A DNA stretch of 64,000 nt from Micromonosporaceae bacterium KJ-029 (GTDB lineage Bacteria; Actinomycetota; Actinomycetes; Mycobacteriales; Micromonosporaceae), in assembly GCA_005402585.1 (NCBI GenBank), contig BIFP01000011.1, positions 87,623 through 151,622 of the forward strand, written 5' to 3'. Position numbers and translations under genes: made by a program. The notes under the pieces were generated by a model, which saw nothing but the letters and a program-made list of their open reading frames with translations, was not told where the DNA came from and made no database searches. Shown here piece after piece: positions 41,841 through 51,312 of this stretch (position 1 is the stretch's first letter; each line of letters begins with the position of its first letter).

Positions 41841-44585
41841 CTAGCTGTCGCCGCCGGTCTCGCCGACCGGGGCGGCGTTGACGTCCTCGATGGCGTACTT
41901 CTTGGCTGCCTCGGCGGGCACGTGGGCCGGTACCGCCCCGCGCAGCGCGAGCTGCCGCAGCGTCGCGACCGTGACCGACTCCGCGTCGACGTGGAAGTGC
42001 CGGCGCAGCGCGTGCCGGGTGTCCGACAGGCCGAACCCATCGGTGCCCAGGGAGGTCCAGTCACCGGGTACCCACCGCGAGATCAGGTCCGGTACCGCGC
42101 GCATCCAGTCGCTGACCGCGACCTTCGGCCCCTCGGCTTCGGCCAGCTTCCGCTGGATGTACGGCACCCGCTGCTCGGCGCCCGGGTGCAGGAGGTTGTA
42201 CTCCTCGCACTCGATGGCGTCCCGGCGCAGTTCGGTCCACGAGGTCACCGACCAGACATCGGCGGCCACGCCCCAGTCCTGGGCGAGCAGCTGCTGGGCC
42301 TTGAGCGCCCACTGCATGCCGGTGCCGGAGGCCAGCAGGTTCGCCCGGGGGGCGTTCCCGGCGACCGAGGGCGCGGGGGAGTAGCGGTAGATGCCCTTGA
42401 CGATGCCCTCGGCGTCCACGCCCTCCGGCTCCGCCGGCTGGTGGATCGGCTCGTTGTAGACGGTGAGGTAGTAGAAGATGTTCTCCTGCTTCTCGCCGTA
42501 CATCCGGTGCAGGCCGCGCTCCATGATGTGCGCGATCTCGAACGCGAACGCCGGGTCGTACGCGACGACCGCCGGGTTCGTGGCCGCGATCAGCAGGGAG
42601 TGGCCGTCCTCGTGCTGCAGGCCCTCACCGTTGAGCGTGGTGCGGCCGGCGGTGGCGCCGAGCACGAAGCCGCGGGCCATCTGGTCCGCCGCGGCCCAGA
42701 AGCCGTCACCGGTGCGCTGGAACCCGAACATCGAGTAGAAGATGTACATCGGGATCATCGGCTCGTCGTGGATGGCGTACGACGTACCGGCGGCGGTGAA
42801 CGAGGCGACCGAACCGGCCTCGTTGATCCCCTCGTGCAGGATCTGCCCGACGGTCGACTCCTTGTACGACAGGAACAGATCCCGGTCGACCGAGGTGTAC
42901 CGCTGGCCGTGCGGCGAGTAGATCTTGGCGGTCGGGAAGATCGAGTCGAGGCCGAAGGTACGCGCCTCGTCCGGGATGATCGGCACCCAGCGCTTGCCGA
43001 ACTGCTTGTCCTTCATCAGGTCCTTGAGCAGGCGGACGAAGGCCATCGTGGTGGCCACCTTCTGCTTGCCCGAACCGCGCTTGACGTCGGCGAAGCGCTC
43101 GCTGCCCGGGATGGCCAGCGACTTGGCGGTGGTGCGCCGGGTCGGCAGGTAGCCGCCGAGCTGCTGGCGCCGCTCGTGCAGGTACTGGATCTCCTCGGAC
43201 TTCTCGCCCGGGTGGTAGTACGGCGGCAGGTACGGGTTCTCCTCCAGCGCCGAGTCCGGGATGTCCAGGTAGAGCCGGTCGCGGAAGGTCTTCAGGTCCT
43301 CCAGCGTCAGCTTCTTCATCTGGTGCGTGGCGTTGCGGGCCTCGAAGTGCGAGCCGAGCGTCCAGCCCTTGATCGTCTTGGCCAGGATCACGGTCGGCTG
43401 GCCGGTGTGCTCCGTCGCCGCCTTGTAGGCCGCGTAGAGCTTGCGGTAGTCGTGCCCGCCCCGCTTGAGGTTCCAGATCTCGTCGTCGGACAGGTGCTCG
43501 ACCATCTTGCGGGTACGCGCGTCACGGCCGAAGAAGTGCTCCCGCACGTACGCCCCGGACTCCGCCTTGTAGGTCTGGTAGTCGCCGTCCGGCGTGGTGT
43601 TCATGAGGTTGACCAGCGCGCCGTCGGTGTCGGCGGCGAGCAGCGGGTCCCACTCCCGACCCCAGACAACCTTGATCACGTTCCAGCCGGCGCCCCGGAA
43701 GAACGCCTCCAGCTCCTGCATGACCTTGCCGTTGCCACGGACCGGGCCGTCGAGGCGCTGGAGGTTGCAGTTGATCACGAAGGTGAGGTTGTCCAGCTCC
43801 TCACGCGCGGCCACGCCGATCGCGCCGAGGGTCTCCGGCTCGTCCATCTCGCCGTCCCCGAGGAACGCCCAGACGTGCTGGTCGGAGGTGTCCTTGATGC
43901 CCCGGTGGTGCAGGTACCGGTTGAACCGTGCCTGGTAGATGGCGTTCAGCCCGCCCAGCCCCATGGAGACCGTGGGGAACTCCCAGAAGTCCGGCATCAG
44001 CCGCGGGTGCGGGTACGACGGAAGTCCGCCACCGGGGTGCGACAGCTCCTGCCGGAAGCCGTCGAGCTGGTCCTCGCCGAGCCGGCCCTCCAGGAACGCC
44101 CGGGCGTACATGCCGGGGGAGGCGTGGCCCTGGTAGAAGATGTGGTCGCCGCCACCCGGGTGGTTCTTGCCCCGGAAGAAGTGGTTGAAGCCCACCTCGT
44201 ACAGCGACGCGGAGCTGGCGTAGGTCGAGATGTGGCCGCCCACGCCGATCTCCGGACGCTGTGCGCGGTGCACCAGCATCGCCGCGTTCCACCGCACGTA
44301 CGCCCGGATCCGGCGCTCGACGTGCTCGTCACCGGGGAACCAGGGTTCACGCTCCGGCGCGATGGAGTTGATGTAGTCGGTGGTGGTCAGCGACGGCACC
44401 CCGACCTGGCGCTCGCGGGCGCGCTCCAGCAGCCGCAGCATCACGTAGCGGGCTCGCTTGGTGCCACGTTCGTCGATGACACCGTCGAGCGACTCGACCC
44501 ATTCGCTGGTTTCTTCAGGGTCGATGTCCGGAAGCTGGCTCGGCAGGCCGGCCGTGATCACCGGGCGCTTGCGTTCCGTAGCCAC
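41841..44585 (-). CDS. aceE: Pyruvate dehydrogenase E1, homodimeric type
   Basis: A 914-aa thiamine-diphosphate enzyme that decarboxylates pyruvate for acetyl-CoA formation. The ThDP motif is [20 protein letters not shown] ... [11 protein letters not shown]; other family landmarks are [40 protein letters not shown] and [20 protein letters not shown]. The length matches AceE of other actinomycetes. No E2 or E3 gene is adjacent. It precedes (divergently) YjbQ; a DUF3052-peroxiredoxin pair lies a few kb away, as in Streptomyces. Confidence 0.97.
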   Translation of the reverse strand: MATERKRPVITAGLPSQLPDIDPEETSEWVESLDGVIDERGTKRARYVMLRLLERARERQVGVPSLTTTDYINSIAPEREPWFPGDEHVERRIRAYVRWNAAMLVHRAQRPEIGVGGHISTYASSASLYEVGFNHFFRGKNHPGGGDHIFYQGHASPGMYARAFLEGRLGEDQLDGFRQELSHPGGGLPSYPHPRLMPDFWEFPTVSMGLGGLNAIYQARFNRYLHHRGIKDTSDQHVWAFLGDGEMDEPETLGAIGVAAREELDNLTFVINCNLQRLDGPVRGNGKVMQELEAFFRGAGWNVIKVVWGREWDPLLAADTDGALVNLMNTTPDGDYQTYKAESGAYVREHFFGRDARTRKMVEHLSDDEIWNLKRGGHDYRKLYAAYKAATEHTGQPTVILAKTIKGWTLGSHFEARNATHQMKKLTLEDLKTFRDRLYLDIPDSALEENPYLPPYYHPGEKSEEIQYLHERRQQLGGYLPTRRTTAKSLAIPGSERFADVKRGSGKQKVATTMAFVRLLKDLMKDKQFGKRWVPIIPDEARTFGLDSIFPTAKIYSPHGQRYTSVDRDLFLSYKESTVGQILHEGINEAGSVASFTAAGTSYAIHDEPMIPMYIFYSMFGFQRTGDGFWAAADQMARGFVLGATAGRTTLNGEGLQHEDGHSLLIAATNPAVVAYDPAFAFEIAHIMERGLHRMYGEKQENIFYYLTVYNEPIHQPAEPEGVDAEGIVKGIYRYSPAPSVAGNAPRANLLASGTGMQWALKAQQLLAQDWGVAADVWSVTSWTELRRDAIECEEYNLLHPGAEQRVPYIQRKLAEAEGPKVAVSDWMRAVPDLISRWVPGDWTSLGTDGFGLSDTRHALRRHFHVDAESVTVATLRQLALRGAVPAHVPAEAAKKYAIEDVNAAPVGETGGDS

Positions 44586-44904
44586 AGGCGTTCCCTCGGT
44601 TGTGTGTGGGATAGGTCTCTAGCGCCATCCTGCCCCGTCGTGGCACTCGGCGTCACGTCCACCCGTCCGAAGGGCGACGCTCGACACAGGTACTCACCAG
44701 TAACTTTACCCGTCGTGGGCCGGAGTGGCCCGTACCGCTGGGAGCGCGCCCGACCCCGCCCGGGAAGTCGGCGGTGCTTCCGCATGGATCTTGGTGGGGA
44801 AACCGCCCCTGTGGTGGCAATTACGCACCAAGGTCTCGAAAGGTCGGGGCGGGGAGGGGTGGGTGGGTAGGGGATGGATGAGGGCGGGAGGGATGGAGGG
44901 CAGA
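44586..44904. other. 319-bp divergent promoter region with a G-rich block
   Basis: There is no gene here. It separates aceE (minus) from the YjbQ gene (plus) and must hold both promoters. The half nearest aceE includes TACTCACCAGTAACTTTACC. Bases 44836-44900 are a G-rich purine block on the plus strand (many GGGG/GGG runs such as GGGGCGGGGAGGGG) with G-quadruplex potential, ending at the Shine-Dalgarno of YjbQ. Confidence 0.6.
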
Positions 44905-45318
44905 ATGTGGCGTATGCGCAGTGAGGTGATCACCGTCCGGACTGGTTCCCGGCCGACCGTCCGGGACATCACCACCGAGGCCGAGCAGTTCGTCTCCGGC
45001 CAGGGTGACGGGCTGCTGCACGTGTTCGTGCCGCACGCCACCGCCGGGCTGGCCATCATCGAGACCGGCTCCGGCTCGGACGACGACCTGCTCACGGCGC
45101 TGGACGACCTGCTGCCCGCCGACGACCGGTGGCGGCACCGGCACGGCTCACCGGGACACGGACGCGACCACGTGCTGCCCGCCTTCGTCGTGCCGTACGC
45201 GACGCTGCCGGTGCTGAACGGCCGCCTGGCGCTGGGCACCTGGCAGTCGCTCTGTCTGGTCGACACCAACGGGGACAACACCAGCCGGCAGGTCCGGTTC
45301 TCCTTCCTGCCCGGCTGA
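44905..45318 (+). CDS. YjbQ/UPF0047 family protein
   Basis: A 137-aa conserved protein; relatives have thiamine-phosphate-synthase-like activity, but the cell role is unclear. The family signature is FVPHATAGLAIIETGSGSDD, DLLTALDDLLPADDRWRHRH and GRLALGTWQSLCLVDTNGD, with conserved His in HRHGSPGHGRDH. ATG 44905 lies 4 nt after GGAGGG; the internal ATG 44914 is an alternative. Confidence 0.9.
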   Translation: MWRMRSEVITVRTGSRPTVRDITTEAEQFVSGQGDGLLHVFVPHATAGLAIIETGSGSDDDLLTALDDLLPADDRWRHRHGSPGHGRDHVLPAFVVPYATLPVLNGRLALGTWQSLCLVDTNGDNTSRQVRFSFLPG

Positions 45319-45418
45319 ACCCGCCCACCCCCACGGGCTGGCCGCCGCGGAAGGCGCGCGGTGTCGACCGCCTGCCCGCAATTCGTGTGAGCAGCTCAAT
45401 AGTGGAGACAATCAACTG

Positions 45419-45430
45419 CTTGTCGACAAG
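45419..45430. promoter_or_regulatory. Perfect palindrome in front of the marR gene
   Basis: CTTGTCGACAAG is a 12-bp perfect palindrome (16 of 18 when extended to CTGC...GTAG). It ends 12 bp before the MarR ATG and lies in an AT-richer promoter stretch. MarR proteins usually bind such palindromes in their own promoter, so autorepression is likely. Confidence 0.65.
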
Positions 45431-45442
45431 TAGGATGCGCGC

Positions 45443-45925
45443 ATGGCGCAGCTCACCGTCCCTCGCACCGACCCGGACCCGGGCGACCGCTCCGGGCTGG
45501 CCGGCGACACGGTGCGCCGGATCATGCATGTCGCCGCCGCCCTGCGGCACCACCAGGATCTCGACATCGCCGCATTGGGGCTGACCCCGGCGGTCGCCCG
45601 CGCGCTCCACCAGCTAGACCCGGATCGCCCGCTGCCCGCCCGCGACCTGGCCGATCAGCTGCGGTGCGACCGGTCCAACGTCACCGCCCTGGTCGACAAG
45701 CTGGAGCAGGCCGGGCTGGTCGAGCGCCGGGTCGACCCGGCCGACCGCCGGCAGAAGACGCTGGTGGTGACCGAGGCCGGCCGGCTGATGCGCGAGCAGG
45801 TGCACCGCGTGCTGTCCGACTCCCGACTGCTGGCCGGGCTCAGCACCGACGAGCTGTCCGTGCTGCGCGAGCTGGTCTGGAAGGTCTCCGACGGCGGCTG
45901 CCCGGAGGACTGCGGGCCGCAGTGA
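45443..45925 (+). CDS. MarR-family regulator
   Basis: A 160-aa winged-helix repressor. The recognition region is ARDLADQLRCDRSNVTALVD, followed by KLEQAGLVERRVDPADRRQKTL (wing with the DxRxxR motif). The C-terminus contains two Cys (GGCPEDCGPQ), which could make it redox-sensitive like OhrR/QorR-type proteins. It has its own palindrome upstream and is separated from the E1 gene by a strong hairpin. The target and ligand are unknown. Confidence 0.88.
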   Translation: MAQLTVPRTDPDPGDRSGLAGDTVRRIMHVAAALRHHQDLDIAALGLTPAVARALHQLDPDRPLPARDLADQLRCDRSNVTALVDKLEQAGLVERRVDPADRRQKTLVVTEAGRLMREQVHRVLSDSRLLAGLSTDELSVLRELVWKVSDGGCPEDCGPQ

Positions 45926-45983
45926 CGCCCCCGACGGGCCACCGGAGCCGGGCGAGTGCCCGGTGCGGCTGCGGGGCGGAGAG

Positions 45984-46012
45984 CCGGGCGCGGCGCTTTC
46001 CGCCGCGCCCGG
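45984..46012 (+). terminator. Terminator after marR
   Basis: Perfect 12-bp stem CCGGGCGCGGCG / CGCCGCGCCCGG with loop CTTTC, 59 nt after the MarR stop and about 45 nt before the next start. Confidence 0.8.
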
Positions 46013-46056
46013 TGCGGGAAACGTCCTCCGGTGGGCGAGGCGTGCCCCGGTCGGTA

Positions 46057-48771
46057 ATGCTGTCGGACGTGACCACCCCGCAGGATCTCGACGACCGGTT
46101 CCGGGAGTCCCTGGCCGCGCTCGCCGCGCCGCGGCATCGCGCTGACCCGGCACAGCCGGTGGCCGAGGGCGCGGCACTGACCGGCGCCCAGCTGTTGGAC
46201 CTCTTCGACGCCCAGGTCACCAGCCGACAGCTCGACCTCGCCGGCCGCTGGCTGCGCAGCTTCGGCGAGGGCTACTACACGATCGGCTCGGCCGGCCACG
46301 AGGGCAACGCCGCGGTGGCGGCGGCCCTACGGCCCACCGATCCGGCGCTGCTGCACTACCGCTCCGGCGCGTTCTACTGCGTCCGCGCCGCCCAGGCCGG
46401 CGCCCAGGAAACCACCGCCGATCCGGATGCCTCCGTCGACCGGGGCGTCGTTGCCGGCCAGCCAGCCGACGCCGGGCCGGAGAGGAGCACCGGACCGGCG
46501 CCCGGTCCGCCCGGCGGCGATGGTCCCACACGTGGTGAGGGCCCGCCCGGCGGTGAGGGGCGGGCCGGTGACGAAGGCGATCAGGGTCTTCAGGAAACCG
46601 CCACGCAGGCCACGGCTAGCGACGGCGAGGCCGCCGCCGGCCCGGCCCGGGACAGCGAGCCGGCCTCGGCCGTACCGCCGGTGGATCCCGAGCCGACGAC
46701 CGCGACCGTGCCAGCGGCGGTCGTGCCGACCGGGACCGCGTCGACGGCCGCCGTGCCGCCGACGGCCGGCGCCGAGGACGAGAGCGCCGCGCCGGTGCAG
46801 CGGCCGCTGGCTCGGGCGTACGCCGAGGCGGCGCGGGACGTACTGCGTGGGATGGTGGCCTCCAGCCAGGAGCCGATCGCCGGTGGCCGCCACAAGGTCT
46901 TCGGCCGAGCCGATCTGGCCGTGGTGCCGACCACGTCCACCATCGCCTCGCACCTGCCCAGGGCGGTCGGGATGGGCCTCGCGGTGGAACGGCTGCGCCG
47001 GCTCGACGCCCGGCGGGCAGCGGCGCGCGACGGCGCCCCGGCGACACCGGGAACCTGGGCGCCGGACGCGATCGTGGTCTGCTCGTTCGGCGACGCCTCG
47101 ATCAACCACGCCAGCGCCACCGCCGCGTTCAACACCGCCGGTTGGTACGACCACACCGGCCTGCGCATCCCGGTGCTCTTCGTCTGCGAGGACAACGGCC
47201 TGGGCATCAGTGTCCGCTCGCCGCAGGGCTGGGTGGCGACCGCCCTGCGGTCGAAGCCGGGCATCCGGTACTTCGCCGCCGACGGCGCGGACGCGGTCGG
47301 GGCGTACGAGGTGGCGGTCGAGGCGGTGGCCTGGGTGCGTCGGCACCGGCGTCCGGCCGTACTGCACCTGAGCACGGTCCGGCTGATGGGCCACGCCGGC
47401 GCGGACGCCGAGAGCGCGTACCGCACCCCCGGGGAGATCGCCGCCGACGTGATCGCGGACCCGGTGGTCGCCACCGCCCGCCGGCTGGTCGAGGCGGGCC
47501 TGGCCAGCGGCGCGGAGCTGCTGGGCCGGTACGACGAGATCGGCTGGCAGATCCGGCGGATCGCCGAGGCGGTGCTGGACGAGCCGAAGCTGGCCAGCCC
47601 CGCCGAGGTGATCGCCCCGCTGGCGCCCCGCCGGCCGCTGCGGGTGGCCCGGGCGGTGGCCGACGCGGGCACCCGGGCGGCCGGGCCGCGTGCGGGGGCG
47701 CGGACCGAGGTGTTCGGCGGCAAGCCGCCTGAGCTGGCCGGTCCGCTCACGCTCGCGCAGAGCATCAACGCCGCGCTCACCGACGGGCTGCTCGACCACC
47801 CGCAGATGGCCGTCTTCGGTGAGGACGTCGCCGCCAAGGGCGGGGTGTACGGGGTGACCAAGGGGCTGCGGGACCGGTTCGGTGCGGCGCGGATCTTCGA
47901 CACGTTGCTGGACGAGACCTCGATCCTCGGCCTCGGTCTCGGCGCGGGGCTGGCCGGGATGCTGCCGGTGCCGGAGATCCAGTACCTGGCGTACCTGCAC
48001 AACGCCGAGGACCAGTTGCGCGGCGAGGCGGCCACCATGGGGTTCTTCTCCCAGGGCGCGCTGCGCAACCCGATGGTGGTGCGGGTGGCCGGGCTGGCGT
48101 ACCAGGAGGGCTTCGGGGGCCACTTCCACAACGACAACTCGGTGGCCGTACTGCGGGACGTGCCCGGCCTGGTGATCGCCGTACCGGCCCGGCCGGACGA
48201 CGCGGCGGCGATGCTGCGGACCTGCCTGGCCAGCGCGGCGGTGGACGGCAGCGTGTGCGTGTTCCTGGAGCCGATCGCGCTCTACCACACCCGCGACCTC
48301 TACACCGACGGTGACGGTGAGTGGTTGGCCCACTATCCCGAGCCGGGAGCCTGGGCCAGCGGGCATGTGCCTGTCGGCCGGGCCCGGGTGTACGGCGTCG
48401 GCTCGGCCGAGGACGTCACGATCATCACCTTCGGTAACGGTGTGCGGATGTCGCTGCGGGCCGCGTCGATCCTGGCCGAAGAGGGCATCGGCAGCCGGGT
48501 GGTGGACCTGCGTTGGCTCGCGCCGCTGCCCGTGGCCGACCTCATCCGGGAGGCCGCCGCGACCGGCCGGGTGCTGGTGGTGGACGAGACGCGCCGTTCC
48601 GGCGGGGTGGGCGAGGGGGTTATCGCGGCGCTCGTCGACGCCGGATATGTCGGTGTGGCGCGGCGAGTGGCCGCAGTTGACTCCTTTGTACCATTAGGTC
48701 CGGCTGCCCGTCAGGTCCTGGTGTCCGAGGAGGCCATCACCCAGGGTGCCCGTACGCTGCTGGCACGGTAA
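46057..48771 (+). CDS. Fused alpha-beta E1 2-oxoacid dehydrogenase with low-complexity insert
   Basis: A 904-aa thiamine-diphosphate dehydrogenase in which alpha (N-terminal) and beta (C-terminal) subunits of a heterotetrameric E1 are fused. Alpha landmarks: GYYTIGSAGHEGNAAVAAA, GGRHKVFG, TSTIASHLPRAVG and the ThDP motif CSFGDASINHASATAAFNTA. Beta begins at about residue 565 (LTLAQSINAALTDGLLDHPQ, VFGEDVAAKGGVYGVTKGL). Residues about 114-255 are an inserted Pro/Ala/Thr/Glu/Gly-rich segment between AAQ and RDVLRGM, absent from usual relatives. Branched-chain 2-oxoacid or pyruvate substrates are possible; no E2 is nearby. Start ATG 46057 is uncertain (GTG 46042 or 46069 also fit). Confidence 0.88.
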   Translation: MLSDVTTPQDLDDRFRESLAALAAPRHRADPAQPVAEGAALTGAQLLDLFDAQVTSRQLDLAGRWLRSFGEGYYTIGSAGHEGNAAVAAALRPTDPALLHYRSGAFYCVRAAQAGAQETTADPDASVDRGVVAGQPADAGPERSTGPAPGPPGGDGPTRGEGPPGGEGRAGDEGDQGLQETATQATASDGEAAAGPARDSEPASAVPPVDPEPTTATVPAAVVPTGTASTAAVPPTAGAEDESAAPVQRPLARAYAEAARDVLRGMVASSQEPIAGGRHKVFGRADLAVVPTTSTIASHLPRAVGMGLAVERLRRLDARRAAARDGAPATPGTWAPDAIVVCSFGDASINHASATAAFNTAGWYDHTGLRIPVLFVCEDNGLGISVRSPQGWVATALRSKPGIRYFAADGADAVGAYEVAVEAVAWVRRHRRPAVLHLSTVRLMGHAGADAESAYRTPGEIAADVIADPVVATARRLVEAGLASGAELLGRYDEIGWQIRRIAEAVLDEPKLASPAEVIAPLAPRRPLRVARAVADAGTRAAGPRAGARTEVFGGKPPELAGPLTLAQSINAALTDGLLDHPQMAVFGEDVAAKGGVYGVTKGLRDRFGAARIFDTLLDETSILGLGLGAGLAGMLPVPEIQYLAYLHNAEDQLRGEAATMGFFSQGALRNPMVVRVAGLAYQEGFGGHFHNDNSVAVLRDVPGLVIAVPARPDDAAAMLRTCLASAAVDGSVCVFLEPIALYHTRDLYTDGDGEWLAHYPEPGAWASGHVPVGRARVYGVGSAEDVTIITFGNGVRMSLRAASILAEEGIGSRVVDLRWLAPLPVADLIREAAATGRVLVVDETRRSGGVGEGVIAALVDAGYVGVARRVAAVDSFVPLGPAARQVLVSEEAITQGARTLLAR

Positions 48772-48883
48772 ATTTCGTTCCACCCGGTGTGCCACTTGCG
48801 CAGGACGGAACAACTGTGTGGACTTTGCCTGACGGCGTCGAGCAGACGCCGCGAGCTCGGACGAGATGAGGAGGCACGCGACA

Positions 48884-49321
48884 GTGAGCGCGACCGCTGG
48901 TCAGGCTGCTGACGGGGTACGCAGCCTGGCGGACCGGTTCGGCATCGAGCCGGGCATGGTCGTCATGGAGATGGGCTACGACGAGGACGTCGACCAGGAT
49001 CTCCGGGACGCCCTGACCGACCGTTGTGGAGAGCTGGTCGACGAGGACACCGACGAGGTGGTCGACGCGGTGCTGGTGTGGTACCGGGACGGCGACGGTG
49101 ACCTCTTCGAGTTGCTCGTCGACGCCCTCGGCCCGCTGGCCGACAACGGGGTCGTGTGGCTGCTGACGCCCAAGGCCGGCCGCGACGGGCACGTCGAGCC
49201 GAGCGAGATCGCCGAGTCCGCGCCCACCGCCGGCCTCCAGCAGACCTCCACGGTGAATGCCGGCAAGGACTGGAGCGGTGCGCGTCTCGTGCTGCGCCGC
49301 GGCGCCAAGGGCAGGAAGTAG
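48884..49321 (+). CDS. DUF3052 protein
   Basis: A 145-aa conserved actinobacterial protein of unknown function (LADRFGIEPGMVVMEMGYDE, VLVWYRDGDGDLFELLVDAL, VVWLLTPKAGRDGHVEPSEI). It is strongly acidic in the first half and basic at the end. GTG 48884 is chosen because GAGGAGG lies upstream; ATG 48866 would place that sequence inside the gene. A DUF3052 gene beside peroxiredoxin is the conserved actinobacterial order. Confidence 0.88.
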   Translation: MSATAGQAADGVRSLADRFGIEPGMVVMEMGYDEDVDQDLRDALTDRCGELVDEDTDEVVDAVLVWYRDGDGDLFELLVDALGPLADNGVVWLLTPKAGRDGHVEPSEIAESAPTAGLQQTSTVNAGKDWSGARLVLRRGAKGRK

Positions 49322-49379
49322 GCCCGCCGGCCCGGTGTGACAGGCTGATGCCATCCCGACTCGACCCCAAGGAGCTCGT

Positions 49380-49844
49380 ATGCCGATCGAGGTTGGCGCC
49401 GAGGCGCCCGACTTCGTACTGAAGGACCAGAACAACCAGGAGGTCAAGCTCTCCGACTTCCGCGGCCGGCGTACCGTGCTGCTGGTCTTCTACCCGCTGG
49501 CCTTCACCGGCGTGTGCCAGGGCGAGCTGTGCGAGGTGCGGGACAACCTCAACGAGTACGTCAACGACGACGTCCAGGTGCTGACCGTGAGCGTCGACTC
49601 GGTCTACGCGCACAAGATCTGGGCGGACCGGGAGGGCTACCAGTTCCCGCTGCTGGCCGACTTCTGGCCGCACGGTGCCGTCGCCCGGGCGTACGGGGTG
49701 TTCAACGACGTCGCCGGCATCGCCAACCGGGGCACCTTCGTCATCGACAAGACCGGCGTGGTCCGGTTCGCCGAGATGAACATGCCGGGCGAGCCCCGGG
49801 ACCAGCAGGGCTGGCGCAAGGCTCTGGCGGAGGCCACGGTCTGA
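49380..49844 (+). CDS. Peroxiredoxin (AhpE/Bcp type)
   Basis: A 154-aa thioredoxin-fold peroxidase reducing peroxides. The peroxidatic Cys46 lies in FYPLAFTGVCQGELCEVRD (PxxxTxxC) with a second Cys51 five residues on; the Arg of the active site is in GTFVIDKTGVVRF context. Length and motif fit AhpE. It begins 58 nt after DUF3052 and is probably co-transcribed with it. Confidence 0.93.
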   Translation: MPIEVGAEAPDFVLKDQNNQEVKLSDFRGRRTVLLVFYPLAFTGVCQGELCEVRDNLNEYVNDDVQVLTVSVDSVYAHKIWADREGYQFPLLADFWPHGAVARAYGVFNDVAGIANRGTFVIDKTGVVRFAEMNMPGEPRDQQGWRKALAEATV

Positions 49845-49931
49845 TCCGGTCCCAACCGGTGCGACCGTCCGGCCGGGCCGGTGGGCGGCAGGGTAAGCTT
49901 GCCAACCGCCGGTCCGCCGTACGGCGTTTCC

Positions 49932-50006
49932 GGGCGCGTAGCTCAGCGGGAGAGCACTCGCCTTACAAGCGAGGGGTCGCAGGTTCGAAACCTGCCGCGC
50001 CCACCA
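49932..50006 (+). tRNA. tRNA-Val (anticodon TAC)
   Basis: A 75-nt cloverleaf including an encoded CCA. The acceptor stem GGGCGCG pairs with CGCGCCC (49996-50002). The D arm GCTCAGCGGGAGAGC and anticodon stem CTCGC/GCGAG with loop CTTACAA give anticodon TAC; the T arm is CAGGTTCGAAACCTG. Its 3' end borders the integrase gene of an integrated element and is the probable attachment site. Confidence 0.97.
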
Positions 50007-50015
50007 GGACAAACG

Positions 50016-50044
50016 ACGGCCCGGAGATCGATTCTCCGGGCCGT
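50016..50044. terminator. Terminator between tRNA-Val and integrase
   Basis: Perfect 12-bp stem ACGGCCCGGAGA / TCTCCGGGCCGT with loop TCGAT. It serves the tRNA (plus) and possibly the integrase (minus, ending at 50071). Confidence 0.8.
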
Positions 50045-50066
50045 GACAGCAACGGTGACAGCAACG
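50043..50066. repeat. Tandem 12-bp repeat next to the attachment site
   Basis: Two perfect copies of GTGACAGCAACG in tandem directly after the hairpin and just before the integrase stop. A 19-bp part (GACAGCAACGGTGACAGCA) recurs at 63049-63067. Integrase arm-binding sites are often short repeats in this position. Confidence 0.7.
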
Positions 50067-50070
50067 GCGG

Positions 50071-51312
50071 TCACGAGAGCCGGCCGTCGAGCTTGCCCAG
50101 AGCCTGTCGCATGGCGTCAAGGTTGGCGTGCGAATAGATCTTCAAGGTCAGCTTCACGTCCGCGTGTCGGGCGATGGCCTGGACGACATGCGGCGGCACG
50201 CCCAACTCCATCAGCAGCGACACGACCGTGTGCCGCAGGTCATGCAGCCGCACATCGGGACAGCCGGCCTTCACCCGCAGCGCCGCGAAGTGGCGATTGA
50301 GGTTGCGCGGCTCGATCGGGGTACCGACCTCGGAGGGGAAGACCAGGCCGTGATCCTGCCAGACCTCAGCTAGCCGTTTCCGCTCTCGCTGCTGGCGCTT
50401 CTGGTGGTCGAGCAGGGCCACCCAGGTCCAGTCGGGTAGCGGAAGGATGCCGTCGGACTCCTCGGTCTTGGTGTCCTGTAGGTGTAGCTTCCCGCCGGCC
50501 CGCTGAACGGTCTGGTCGATGGCGGCGGTGCCGTTGTCGAGATCGAGATCTGACCAGCGCAGCCCGAGTAGCTCGCCGCGTCGCAGGCCGAGGGTCGCTG
50601 CCACGACATAGAGCGCGTGTAGGCGGTGTCCCTCCGCAGCGGCGATGATCTTGCGGACCTGGTCGACCGACAGGCCCTTGCCGACCTTGTAGCGAGGCGA
50701 GGGGACGCGCACCAGCTTGGCGACGTTGCGGGACACCAGCTCTTCTCGCATGGCGTGTTGGAGCGCGTTACGCAACACCGCGTGGACGTACTGGATCTGT
50801 CGCGCACTGGGGTAGTGCTGGCAGCACTTGCCGACCGAGCAGCACCGCCGGTCAGGCCGGCGGGTGGTGTCGAGCCCAGCAGTGCAGCAGAGGCACTTGC
50901 GGCGGAACTCATCCATGAACGCCTTGACATGTTTCACCTGCAACGCGTCGAGACGCTTGGTGCCGAGCGCGGGAATCAGGTGCAGCCGAACGGCGCTCTC
51001 GTAGCCCCGGGCGGTGGTGGGCTTGAGGTCGGTGACGTAGGCCGCCAGCCAGTACGGCAGGTAGTCAGCGAGCTTCCAGGCCCGATCAGGCACGGGTATG
51101 CCGCGCTGAGATCGAGACTTCAGCTCGACGAGCTTCGCGTGAGCCTCCTCCCAGGTCGCGCCATAGACGAACTTGCGCTTACGGGTGCCCTCGGTGGTGA
51201 GGACATACGCCTGCCCGACCCAGCGACCGTCGCTAGACCGTTGGTAAATGGAGCCTTCGCCGTTGGGATTGCGGCGGGCGGCGGACTGGCGTGACTTGGG
51301 CTGTTTGGGCAT
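50071..51312 (-). CDS. int: Tyrosine integrase
   Basis: A 413-aa site-specific recombinase for tRNA-Val. The N-terminal DNA-arm domain (GEGSIYQRSSDGRWVGQAYV) is followed by the core-binding domain, which carries a Cys-rich insert (KCLCCTAGLD ... CCSVGKCCQ, residues about 142-170) likely to bind zinc. Catalytic residues: Arg in LGLRRGELLGL, LHDLRHT (HxxR), ARHADVKLTLKIYSH (His, then Tyr). The ATG shares one base with the xis stop (TGATG). It lies 65 nt from the tRNA. Confidence 0.95.
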   Translation of the reverse strand: MPKQPKSRQSAARRNPNGEGSIYQRSSDGRWVGQAYVLTTEGTRKRKFVYGATWEEAHAKLVELKSRSQRGIPVPDRAWKLADYLPYWLAAYVTDLKPTTARGYESAVRLHLIPALGTKRLDALQVKHVKAFMDEFRRKCLCCTAGLDTTRRPDRRCCSVGKCCQHYPSARQIQYVHAVLRNALQHAMREELVSRNVAKLVRVPSPRYKVGKGLSVDQVRKIIAAAEGHRLHALYVVAATLGLRRGELLGLRWSDLDLDNGTAAIDQTVQRAGGKLHLQDTKTEESDGILPLPDWTWVALLDHQKRQQRERKRLAEVWQDHGLVFPSEVGTPIEPRNLNRHFAALRVKAGCPDVRLHDLRHTVVSLLMELGVPPHVVQAIARHADVKLTLKIYSHANLDAMRQALGKLDGRLS

